This document shows, one piece after another, positions 1-5,038 of a stretch of DNA of 5,793 nucleotides; positions within the stretch are counted from its first letter, which is position 1; each line of letters begins with the position of its first letter. Below the pieces are notes generated by a model. The model ran no database searches. It worked only from the letters and a program-made list of their open reading frames with translations, and was not told where the DNA came from. The stretch lies in the NCBI GenBank assembly GCA_029856375.1, contig JAHQWX010000137.1:1-5793 (forward strand). The letters are read 5' to 3'. A program made the translations under genes and the position numbers. This DNA comes from Promethearchaeia archaeon (GTDB lineage: Archaea; Asgardarchaeota; Lokiarchaeia; Sigyniarchaeales; SOKP01).

Positions 1-1023
1 TTAAGGTTTGAAAAGGGCGGAGTTCCAAAAATTATCAGTGGTGAAATATCCAAAAAAGATATTGATGTTAAAGTTGAGGGGACCGCGAAAAGTATTATGA
101 AGGTTGCTCAAGGTGAATTAAGCCCCACATGGGCTTGGATGACGGGAAGATTAGTGTTATGGGGTAGATCCAACGATATATCTCACTTTTTAAAACTAAT
201 GGTAATACCAACTCTTGAAAGGGAAAAGGACGAATTGGATAAAAGAAGTACATGGTTAGGGGCATTATTATTAGCTTTTTCGATAATTTTTGTTACCTAT
301 TTGCCTATTTGGCCAAATCTAAGCGATCTTGGAACCACTATTCCCTTGATCAATTTTGAAAATTGGGGGAATGTCATAAAAGATTTGTTTATTTATCCAA
401 TACCTTTTATAGGCCCCTCTTTGGACGCATTTTTGCATCCGTGGATGATTACGAACTTTTTATTGTTCCCTATAATATACATAATTCTTTCCAGTTTCCT
501 CAATTATGTAACAATAAGAAGATATCGCATAAGTCAGGCAAAGGAAAAATTACGCATTAAACGGAGACGTGCAATGGATCGAGCAGAATCGGCGTCTAAA
601 AAGGGAGAATTAAGAGCTGCTATAAGATTGTACGAAGAGTCTGTGATTTTAGCATTGCGCGCGGGAGAAGATGAGATAGCGAAAGAATTGTCTGCAAAAA
701 TTTCAGAAATAATCAAATTGTTGCCAAAGGGAGGAAAAAAGAAAAAAGAGAAGGGCGTGCAAAGGAAAAGAGGGGAAAGTCGAGAGGAATTCGAAGAAAA
801 ACGACAGCGAGTAGCTGAAGAAGTGATTAAAAATCAAAAGAGAATAGATTCGTTTATCCAAAAGGCAGAAGAATCTCTTGAAGGTCAAGATTTTGAGTCG
901 TCAGCAAAATTCTACGCAAAAGCAGCCGAGATTGCTAAGGAGATTGGTGATAAAGAGAGAGTAGTACAGTTTTCAGCTCAAGCAGAAGAGTTAAAGAAGA
1001 TTGCGGAAGACCTTAGAAAATAA
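1..1023 (+). CDS. SCP2-like lipid-binding domain fused to two membrane helices and TPR-like repeats (5' end missing)
   Basis: The frame is open from base 1 to the TAA at 1021-1023 (340 visible codons), so the first in-frame ATG at 97 is internal and the true start lies left of the window. The first 65 or so visible residues match the C-terminal half of an SCP2 sterol/lipid-transfer domain: a DVKVEG strand, then AQGELSP and the WMTGRLVLWG segment, which corresponds to the family's GxLdPxxAfmsGrLkvrGd pattern. Two hydrophobic stretches follow (about 256-312 and 445-513), probably a hairpin membrane anchor. The second is followed at once by a basic segment (RRYR, KIKRRR-like), suggesting that the C-terminus is cytoplasmic. 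The C-terminal part holds two TPR-like helical repeats (about 580-720 and 853-1000) separated by a Lys/Arg/Glu-rich linker. Known: SCP2 domains bind lipids or act as modules in larger proteins. Inferred: a membrane-anchored lipid-handling or scaffold protein. The exact function is unknown. Confidence 0.75.
   Translation, partial: LRFEKGGVPKIISGEISKKDIDVKVEGTAKSIMKVAQGELSPTWAWMTGRLVLWGRSNDISHFLKLMVIPTLEREKDELDKRSTWLGALLLAFSIIFVTYLPIWPNLSDLGTTIPLINFENWGNVIKDLFIYPIPFIGPSLDAFLHPWMITNFLLFPIIYIILSSFLNYVTIRRYRISQAKEKLRIKRRRAMDRAESASKKGELRAAIRLYEESVILALRAGEDEIAKELSAKISEIIKLLPKGGKKKKEKGVQRKRGESREEFEEKRQRVAEEVIKNQKRIDSFIQKAEESLEGQDFESSAKFYAKAAEIAKEIGDKERVVQFSAQAEELKKIAEDLRK
568..1014 (+). repeat. Two diverged TPR-like helical repeats within the SCP2 protein
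   Basis: The repeat units at about 580-720 and 853-1000 align without gaps at the protein level. Each begins with an AE pair, has a conserved Tyr 16 residues after the first Ala, an Ala seven residues after that Tyr, a Gly four residues later, and then an SA pair and a Glu. The pattern of small residues and Tyr resembles TPR or MIT-type helical hairpins, which bind peptide tails of partner proteins. Between them lies a highly charged linker (about 721-834) containing KGGKKKKEKG. The duplication is visible in the sequence; assignment to TPR rather than MIT is uncertain. Confidence 0.55.
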
Positions 1024-1050
1024 ATATTTTTATTTCTCATTTTATTTATT
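1024..1050 (+). terminator. Oligo-T terminator after the SCP2 gene
   Basis: Immediately after the TAA stop are a T5 tract (about 1027-1031) and further T-rich blocks, with no obvious stem-loop. This is the usual form of intrinsic termination in archaea, and it separates this gene from the HisA-like gene downstream. Confidence 0.4.
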
Positions 1051-1070
1051 AGATTTCCTATTTGAAAATT

Positions 1071-1083
1071 AATTTAGTCAATT
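1071..1083 (+). promoter_or_regulatory. AATTTAGTC-AATT element upstream of the HisA-like gene
   Basis: AATTTAGTCAATT ends 6 nt before the start codon at 1090. A near copy with one extra C (AATTTAGTCCAATT, 2777-2790) lies upstream of mfnB. No Shine-Dalgarno site precedes the 1090 ATG (the bases are CTCTCA), so the transcript may be leaderless or short-leadered, placing this element around the transcription start. It could be a shared control site of two methanofuran-related genes, or coincidence in A+T-rich DNA. Confidence 0.2.
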
Positions 1084-1089
1084 CTCTCA

Positions 1090-1836
1090 ATGAGGATTAT
1101 ACCTGTAATAGATATTTTGGACTCAGTTGTCGTCCATGCGGTAGCTGGCGAAAGGAATCGATATTTACCTCTAACTTCGGTTTTGTATAAAGGTGAATTA
1201 ACGCCGAATAAGCTTGTAGAAGTATATATCGAACAATTAGGAGTAAATGAGATTTATATTGCAGATTTAGATTCGATTATTAATAAAAAACCTAATATTG
1301 AAACTATAAAAAAAATTATAGACGATAATAATATTCACATAATTTTAGATCCTGGGATAAGATCGCAAACAGATCTGTATACTTATTCTGAGATTGGATT
1401 AAAAAAATTGATATTAGGAACAGAGACAATTAATAATTTGGAAATCGTTGAAAAATCTCTTGAAATCTATCAACAAGACGAAATTATTGTAAGCGTTGAC
1501 ATGAAAAGTAGCAAGATCTTAACGGATTGTCAAGATCTCAAGGATTTGACACCTTTACAAACTGTTCAAACGCTTCAAAAAATAGGCGTGTCAGAAGTTA
1601 TTCTTCTAGATTTAGCAAGGGTTGGTAAAAAGATAGGAAATATTCCCGAAAGTTTCATCAAAATTCAAGAAAATACTGAAATTTCTATTTTGATTGGCGG
1701 AGGAATTAAGACTATTAATGATATATTCGAAATTGAAAAGCAAAATTTTTCAGGAGTGTTATTGGCAACGGCTCTTCATCAAGGATTAATAAACGCTCAC
1801 GAGGTTAGAGAATATCTGAAAGGTTCTAAAAATTAG
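1090..1836 (+). CDS. HisA/HisF-family TIM-barrel protein of the methanogen/methylotroph type
   Basis: This 248-residue protein has the length and fold signatures of HisA, but matches the archaeal/methylotroph HisA-like paralogue rather than the histidine enzyme. IIPVIDI at the N-terminus carries the first catalytic-type Asp (D8), and SVDMKSSKI carries the second (D137). IADLDSI (57-63), LILGTETI (107-114) and IGGGI (202-206) mark barrel strands and phosphate-binding loops. Differences from true HisA: loop 1 reads AVAGERNRYLPLTS, typical of the paralogue; the strand-6 TDxxxDG region is replaced by LLDLARVG; and the last phosphate loop reads LLATALHQG instead of the usual vGkALYeG form. Known: this clade occurs largely in organisms with tetrahydromethanopterin/methanofuran C1 metabolism. 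Its reaction is, to my knowledge, not firmly established. mfnB lies 1 kb downstream, which supports a cofactor role. There is no Shine-Dalgarno site; the ATG is fixed by the family's N-terminal strand. Confidence 0.82.
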   Translation: MRIIPVIDILDSVVVHAVAGERNRYLPLTSVLYKGELTPNKLVEVYIEQLGVNEIYIADLDSIINKKPNIETIKKIIDDNNIHIILDPGIRSQTDLYTYSEIGLKKLILGTETINNLEIVEKSLEIYQQDEIIVSVDMKSSKILTDCQDLKDLTPLQTVQTLQKIGVSEVILLDLARVGKKIGNIPESFIKIQENTEISILIGGGIKTINDIFEIEKQNFSGVLLATALHQGLINAHEVREYLKGSKN

Positions 1837-1843
1837 GAAAAAA
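1827..1843 (-). terminator. Oligo-T terminator of the RING protein gene, overlapping the convergent gene
   Basis: Read on the minus strand, the TAA stop at 1844-1846 is followed directly by six T (1838-1843) and then another T5 run at about 1828-1832. The tract lies in the 7-nt gap and inside the last codons of the convergent HisA-like gene, so the two transcripts must overlap at their 3' ends. Confidence 0.4.
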
Positions 1844-2389
1844 TTAAGAAGATTCGTATATTTGGTTATCTTCTGAAACATTTAAAGCAGTCTTGCATAC
1901 GGGACAATTGTATTTCATTTTAACCCAATCAAGTAAATGATTTTTATGAGCTTTTGCATTACAGGCGGGGCAAGTAGCAATTTCATCGAAAATTTCAATG
2001 CCTTTTTCGCAAATGGCGCAATTTACTCGAGATTCAGTTGATACCTTTATTAAATCTTTTTTTGGATCTAAAATTACCTTAGTTGTGTTTTCTGGAGAGG
2101 GCGTTACGCTTTCCGTTTTACTACCAGTATCAACGCAAAATACAGTTCCATCTCTGGCGTCCTTACGATTTCCCAACCATACGAGTTTTCCTTTAAAGAA
2201 AATGTTTCCACCACGTTCCAATGCAAAATTAATATTTCTATTTTCCATTACATATGTTTGAATAACTTTCGTAAATGCTACCCCTTCAAGGTGTTCAGTG
2301 ACTCGTTTTATCACTTCTAGCGGCTCTTTAAACACTTCCTTTGTGATTTCAACAATTGCTTTAGGTTTTTCGGGCATAACTCTTAACAC
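1844..2389 (-). CDS. RING-like zinc finger protein with unrecognised N-terminal region
   Basis: This is a 181-residue protein from a GTG start. The C-terminal zinc finger (1895-2020) has ligands C124-x2-C127-x12-C140-x2-C143-x4-H148-x2-H151-x10-C162-x2-C165. The CAIC, HLLDW and CPVC segments give the hydrophobic residues (I126, W155, P163) that RING domains use to hold an E2 enzyme. Known: RING domains are ubiquitin-ligase or protein-interaction modules, and Asgard archaea encode ubiquitin-like systems. Inferred: a possible small E3 or adaptor, but no E1, E2 or ubiquitin gene is in view. Residues 1-115 hold an alpha helix-like start and a strand-rich centre (INFALERGGNIFF, KLVWLGN) that I do not recognise. 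No membrane segment is visible. GTG at 2389 has GAGG 5 nt upstream (2395-2398); ATG at 2377 (177 residues) is the alternative. It is convergent with the HisA-like gene and divergent from the small membrane protein. Confidence 0.72.
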   Translation of the reverse strand: MLRVMPEKPKAIVEITKEVFKEPLEVIKRVTEHLEGVAFTKVIQTYVMENRNINFALERGGNIFFKGKLVWLGNRKDARDGTVFCVDTGSKTESVTPSPENTTKVILDPKKDLIKVSTESRVNCAICEKGIEIFDEIATCPACNAKAHKNHLLDWVKMKYNCPVCKTALNVSEDNQIYESS

Positions 2390-2541
2390 ATTTTCCTCTT
2401 TTTTATAAACAATTTAATATAATATATAAAATAAATTAGATTTAAAAATAAACTTATAAATGGAAAAAATAAAAAAGTTAAAAATTTAAATTGATTAAAA
2501 AAGAAACTTATTATTAAACCCAATACGAGTTGGATTTTTAT
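2390..2541. promoter_or_regulatory. A+T-rich divergent promoter region between RING gene and small membrane protein gene
   Basis: About 150 nt of nearly pure A+T separates two genes that point away from each other, so both promoters should lie here. For the minus strand, a TTTATAAA at 2402-2409 would start RNA at about 2379, just before the ATG at 2377. A TATA-like stretch at about 2420-2431 would start RNA at about 2400 and include the GAGG site. For the plus strand, CTTATAAAT (2453-2461) is the best TATA match, giving a leader of about 55-60 nt. Base composition makes single assignments weak. Confidence 0.4.
2395..2398 (-). promoter_or_regulatory. Shine-Dalgarno GAGG favouring the GTG start of the RING gene
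   Basis: On the minus strand AGAGG lies 5 nt before the GTG at 2389-2387 and 17 nt before the alternative ATG at 2377-2375. The spacing fits the GTG and not the ATG. Confidence 0.4.
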
Positions 2542-2754
2542 ATGAGAAGAACAATTGAACTCTTATCATGCGCGATAACAATAATAATTTTTATCGTTTT
2601 AGATTTAATCCTGATTGCAATTAATTTTACACCAGAAACTTTATCTAATCCTCTTGTTACTCTCTTAATAGTGTTAATAATGGGGGGAATTATTTTTGCA
2701 ATTGCTTTGTTCTTAATTTATAGAAGGAGGCAAAAGACTAAAATTAGATTATAA
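2542..2754 (+). CDS. Small two-helix membrane protein, unknown function
   Basis: This 70-residue protein starts at ATG 2542. A TTG at 2530 would add four residues (MDFY), but has no ribosome site to support it. Two hydrophobic helices are clear: about residues 4-29 (ELLSCAITIIIFIVLDLILI) and about 38-61 (LVTLLIVLIMGGIIFAIALF), joined by a short polar loop (FTPETLSNP). It ends in a basic tail (YRRRQKTKIRL). By the positive-inside rule both ends face the cytoplasm. I do not recognise a family. It lies 58 nt before mfnB on the same strand and could share a transcript with it, although a TATA-like site in the gap argues for separate starts. The strong helix pair and clean termini make it a likely real gene, but coding status rests on this alone. 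Confidence 0.55.
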   Translation: MRRTIELLSCAITIIIFIVLDLILIAINFTPETLSNPLVTLLIVLIMGGIIFAIALFLIYRRRQKTKIRL

Positions 2755-2761
2755 TTACTTC

Positions 2762-2769
2762 TTAATATA
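2762..2769 (+). promoter_or_regulatory. Possible TATA box for mfnB
   Basis: TTAATATA lies about 45 nt before the mfnB ATG. RNA starting about 25 nt downstream would have a leader of about 20 nt. The shared AATTTAGTCCAATT element (2777-2790) sits between this box and the gene. Confidence 0.28.
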
Positions 2770-2776
2770 GAGAAAT

Positions 2777-2790
2777 AATTTAGTCCAATT
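2777..2790 (+). promoter_or_regulatory. AATTTAGTCCAATT element upstream of mfnB
   Basis: This matches the element at 1071-1083 upstream of the HisA-like gene apart from one inserted C. It begins 36 nt before the mfnB start, against 19 nt in the other case, so its position relative to the start is not conserved. Confidence 0.2.
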
Positions 2791-2812
2791 TAAATCATTT
2801 TGATGGCATTTT

Positions 2813-3547
2813 ATGGATAGTCCACGGATTAAATTGCTAGTAAGCCCAAGAAATATTGAAGAAGCTTTAGAGGTAATTAATTCTAATAGTGCTGATTATT
2901 TAGATTGTAAAAATCCAGCAGAAGGATCGCTGGGTGCGAATAGTCCAAGCATGATAAGAGATATGAAAGAGATTATTCCGAAGGGAAATAGAATAAAGTT
3001 AAGCGCAACTATTGGAGATTTTCCGAATTTACCCGGATCTGCTGCATTAGCTGCTCTAGGGGCCGCATATTCTGGAGCAGATATAGTTAAAGTCGGGCTA
3101 ATGGGCCCGAAAAATAAAGAAGATTCGATAGCGTTAATGAGTAGTGTAGTTAAAGCTGTAAAGGATTACGACGAAGATGTGATGGTTGTTGCCGCGGGAT
3201 ATGCAGATCAAGAGAGATTGGAGTCGTCCCCATCTCCTCTAGATATTCCAGAAATTGCAGCAAAATCAGGTTGTGATGTAGCTATGGTTGATACAGCTAT
3301 TAAAGATGGTAAATCATTGTTTGACTTTTTAGATGTTGTATCTTTAGTAGAATTTAAAAATAAAGGGAAAGAAAATAACCTTTTAGTTGCTCTTGCTGGT
3401 AATTTGCAATTAGAAGACATTGAAAAAATTAAAGAAATAAAACCAGATATAATAGGAGTAAGATCTATTGTTTGTACAAACGGAGATCGCAATAACGGTA
3501 TCATTAAAAAAGAATTAATTCAAAAATTGGCAAAGATTATAGACTGA
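2813..3547 (+). CDS. mfnB: (5-formylfuran-3-yl)methyl phosphate synthase (methanofuran biosynthesis)
   Basis: MfnB condenses two molecules of glyceraldehyde 3-phosphate into the phosphorylated furan that becomes the head group of methanofuran, the C1 carrier of formyl-methanofuran dehydrogenase; it is cytosolic. The 244-residue TIM-barrel protein carries the family blocks in order: LLVSP (8-12), DCKNPAEGSLGAN (31-43), SATIGD (64-69), GADIVKVGL (88-96), VVAAGYAD (125-132) and DTAIKDGK (160-167). The residues corresponding to the known catalytic set (Asp25, Lys27, Lys85, Asp151, Lys155 in the Methanocaldococcus enzyme) are all present as D31, K33, K93, D160 and K164, so it should be active. The N-terminus is about six residues longer than usual; an ATG at 2803 in another frame hits a stop at once, so 2813 is the start. 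The acetyltransferase gene follows after 8 nt, probably in the same transcript. The HisA-like gene upstream fits the same cofactor system. Confidence 0.93.
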   Translation: MDSPRIKLLVSPRNIEEALEVINSNSADYLDCKNPAEGSLGANSPSMIRDMKEIIPKGNRIKLSATIGDFPNLPGSAALAALGAAYSGADIVKVGLMGPKNKEDSIALMSSVVKAVKDYDEDVMVVAAGYADQERLESSPSPLDIPEIAAKSGCDVAMVDTAIKDGKSLFDFLDVVSLVEFKNKGKENNLLVALAGNLQLEDIEKIKEIKPDIIGVRSIVCTNGDRNNGIIKKELIQKLAKIID

Positions 3548-3555
3548 AGAATAAA

Positions 3556-4056
3556 ATGAGCAATTCTGGATCCTCTGAAATTATTATTAAGGAAGCAAAT
3601 CAAAACGATTATTTTCTTTTAGAACTGTGCGCGAAAGAATTTATAGAATTGATAAAAAATTTTAAGAAGAAATTCGAAAACAACGATTTTTTCGTTTTAA
3701 TCGGATATCTAAACGAAAATATTGCTGGTGTATTAGTGAGCGAAAGAAATAACATCGTTAGAACGATTGAGAATATCGTGCCAACGACTCAAATTCACTT
3801 TTTGTATGTAAATCCTGCTTTTAGAGGCAAGAAAATAGGCACTACTTTATTAAACGAGTTTATTAAGATTCAAAAGAAAAATAACATTGCGTTAATTTTC
3901 ATAGAACTCTATAAGAACAACAAAAAAGAAATAGAATTTTTTGAAACATTTGGTTTTAGGCGAGAAAAAATTGATGCAGCTAAAATTTACCTTAATCTTC
4001 GATTATGGGACGATTTGGGTATTAGTTCTGACGATTTTTTTGAAACATTTACTTAA
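3556..4056 (+). CDS. GNAT-family N-acetyltransferase
   Basis: This 166-residue protein has a single GNAT domain. The acetyl-CoA pyrophosphate loop is seen as YVNPAFRGKKIGTTLL, with R90-GKKIG-95 matching the Q/R-x-x-G-x-G/A signature, after the beta-4 strand IHFLYV. The C-terminal motif B follows as IELYKNNKKEIEFFETFGFRRE (117-138), where N-terminal acetyltransferases of the RimI type and small-molecule GNATs both carry the aromatic-GF pattern. The region before motif A (GYLNENIAGVLVSE) is the usual beta-2/beta-3 hairpin. It ends in an acidic tail (WDDLGISSDDFFETF). It begins 8 nt after the mfnB stop with only a weak purine-rich GAAGA upstream, so translation is likely linked to mfnB. The substrate cannot be told from sequence. 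A role in modifying methanofuran or its side chain is an inference from the neighbourhood only; protein acetylation is equally possible. Confidence 0.85.
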   Translation: MSNSGSSEIIIKEANQNDYFLLELCAKEFIELIKNFKKKFENNDFFVLIGYLNENIAGVLVSERNNIVRTIENIVPTTQIHFLYVNPAFRGKKIGTTLLNEFIKIQKKNNIALIFIELYKNNKKEIEFFETFGFRREKIDAAKIYLNLRLWDDLGISSDDFFETFT

Positions 4057-4086
4057 CTTTTTGAAACTACTTTATGCAAACTTTTT
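4055..4086 (+). terminator. Oligo-T terminators after the mfnB-acetyltransferase unit
   Basis: Two copies of AACTTTTT (4055-4062, overlapping the end of the acetyltransferase gene, and 4079-4086) lie at the 3' end of the unit and ahead of the proC promoter. T tracts without a stem-loop are typical archaeal terminators. Confidence 0.4.
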
Positions 4087-4093
4087 ATTACAT

Positions 4094-4102
4094 TACTATA
4101 TA
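4094..4102 (+). promoter_or_regulatory. TATA box of proC
   Basis: TACTATATAC-like sequence is centred at about 4098. RNA starting about 25 nt later (about 4124) would contain the Shine-Dalgarno site and a leader of about 22 nt, a consistent geometry. It is the clearest promoter in the window. Confidence 0.45.
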
Positions 4103-4133
4103 CCAATAATATAATTATATTCTCTTAATCATT

Positions 4134-4139
4134 AGAGGA
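4134..4139 (+). promoter_or_regulatory. Shine-Dalgarno site of proC
   Basis: AGAGGA lies 7 nt before the ATG at 4147. This is the best ribosome site in the window; the other plus-strand genes have weak or no such site. Confidence 0.6.
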
Positions 4140-4146
4140 CTTTCAG

Positions 4147-4962
4147 ATGTTTGGGAAGGAACTAGGAATTATAGGCACTGGAAATATGGGAACGGCTTTA
4201 TTGAAAGGTATTTTAAAAAAAGGCGTTATTGAAAACGAAAAGATAGTAATTTTCGATATAAATACCGCCCTTCTTGAAGAGAAGGCCAAAGAACTCAATG
4301 TAGATAAAGCGAGAGATAATATTGAATTAGCCCGTAGATCGAAATTCATTTTAATTGCCGTTAAGCCTCAAGTAATAAATTCTGTGTTAGAACAATTAGG
4401 ATCGTGCGTAACTGACGAAAATATAATAATTTCAATAGCTGCTGGAATATCTCTTAATCATATTAGTAAGCTTGTCAAAAAAGAGATAGGGATGGTTAGA
4501 ATAATGCCTAATACTCCAGCATTAGTTGGTTGTGGAGCTTCCGTTATTTGTCATAATGGTAAATTGAGCGATTCTGAGTTAGATTTCGTAAAAAATATGT
4601 TTAACGCGGTGGGATTGGCGTTCGAGTTGGACGAAAAATATCTCGACGCGGTTACAGGACTTTCAGGAAGCGGTCCAGCATATGTTTTTCTTATCATTAA
4701 ATCTCTAGCTGAGGGGGGAGTAAAGATGGGATTACCTCACGATATCTCGTTAAAATTGGCTGCTCAAACAGTGTTAGGTGCTGCCCAGATGGTGTTGGAA
4801 ACGAACGAACACCCCGAGAAGTTAAAAGATATGGTGACATCTCCAGGTGGAACAACTGTTGAAGGATTGCACATGTTAGAAAAAGGTAATTTAAAAGCAA
4901 CATTAATAAGTGCCGTCGAAGCAGCTACTGAAAAATCTCGAAAGTTAGCTGCACAAAAATAA
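4147..4962 (+). CDS. proC: Pyrroline-5-carboxylate reductase
   Basis: ProC reduces 1-pyrroline-5-carboxylate to L-proline with NAD(P)H, the last step of proline synthesis, in the cytosol. The 271-residue length is normal. The N-terminal Rossmann domain has GIIGTGNMG (7-15) for the dinucleotide and AVKPQ (71-75), then SIAAGISL (96-103) and the RIMPNTPALVGCG block (118-130). The C-terminal all-helical dimerisation and substrate domain has the family signature TGLSGSGPAY (170-179), the AEGGVKMGLP segment (188-197) and TSPGGTT (231-237), which contact the substrate. All expected blocks are present, so the enzyme should be functional. Start choice is supported by AGAGGA at 7 nt and by the position of the nucleotide-binding loop. 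It has its own promoter and T-rich sequence on both sides, so it is probably transcribed alone; nothing links it to the methanofuran genes. Confidence 0.96.
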   Translation: MFGKELGIIGTGNMGTALLKGILKKGVIENEKIVIFDINTALLEEKAKELNVDKARDNIELARRSKFILIAVKPQVINSVLEQLGSCVTDENIIISIAAGISLNHISKLVKKEIGMVRIMPNTPALVGCGASVICHNGKLSDSELDFVKNMFNAVGLAFELDEKYLDAVTGLSGSGPAYVFLIIKSLAEGGVKMGLPHDISLKLAAQTVLGAAQMVLETNEHPEKLKDMVTSPGGTTVEGLHMLEKGNLKATLISAVEAATEKSRKLAAQK

Positions 4963-4971
4963 AGTTATCTA

Positions 4972-4987
4972 ATTTTTATTTCATTTT
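4972..4987 (+). terminator. Oligo-T terminator after proC
   Basis: T5 and T4 tracts (ATTTTTATTTCATTTT) begin about 10 nt after the proC stop, with no stem-loop, consistent with archaeal termination before the Get3 gene. Confidence 0.4.
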
Positions 4988-5038
4988 AAAAAGTAAGTTT
5001 TCTATTATTTACTAAATATCAACATAATTGAATTAATT

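Noticed and set aside
363..888. Short open frames on both strands inside the SCP2 gene (363-560, 534-716, 703-888)
   Set aside because: They overlap a well-supported gene, have low-complexity or Lys/Phe/Ser-rich translations, and show no motif.
97..1023. A complete gene starting at the ATG at 97
   Set aside because: The frame is open to base 1, and the residues before the ATG continue the SCP2 domain, so this ATG is internal and the gene is truncated by the window edge.
1090..1836. True histidine-pathway hisA
   Set aside because: Loop 1 (AVAGERNRY), the missing TDxxxDG segment and the altered last phosphate loop fit the HisA-like paralogue clade, and no other his genes are in view.
1998..2261. 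An 87-codon plus-strand frame opposite the RING gene
   Set aside because: It is a shadow of the zinc finger gene, whose Cys/His spacing proves the minus-strand frame.
2530..2541. TTG at 2530 as the start of the small membrane protein
   Set aside because: It has no ribosome site, and the ATG at 2542 directly precedes the basic residues and first helix. It is possible but less likely.
3208..3504. A 98-codon minus-strand frame inside mfnB
   Set aside because: The plus strand encodes all catalytic blocks of MfnB; the opposite frame has no recognisable features.
4055..4086. Repeated AACTTTTT as a CRISPR-like or functional direct repeat
   Set aside because: Only two short copies at a gene end; T tracts of a terminator explain them better.
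4143..4903. Minus-strand frames inside proC (4143-4349, 4697-4903)
   Set aside because: They are shadows of the clearly conserved ProC coding sequence.
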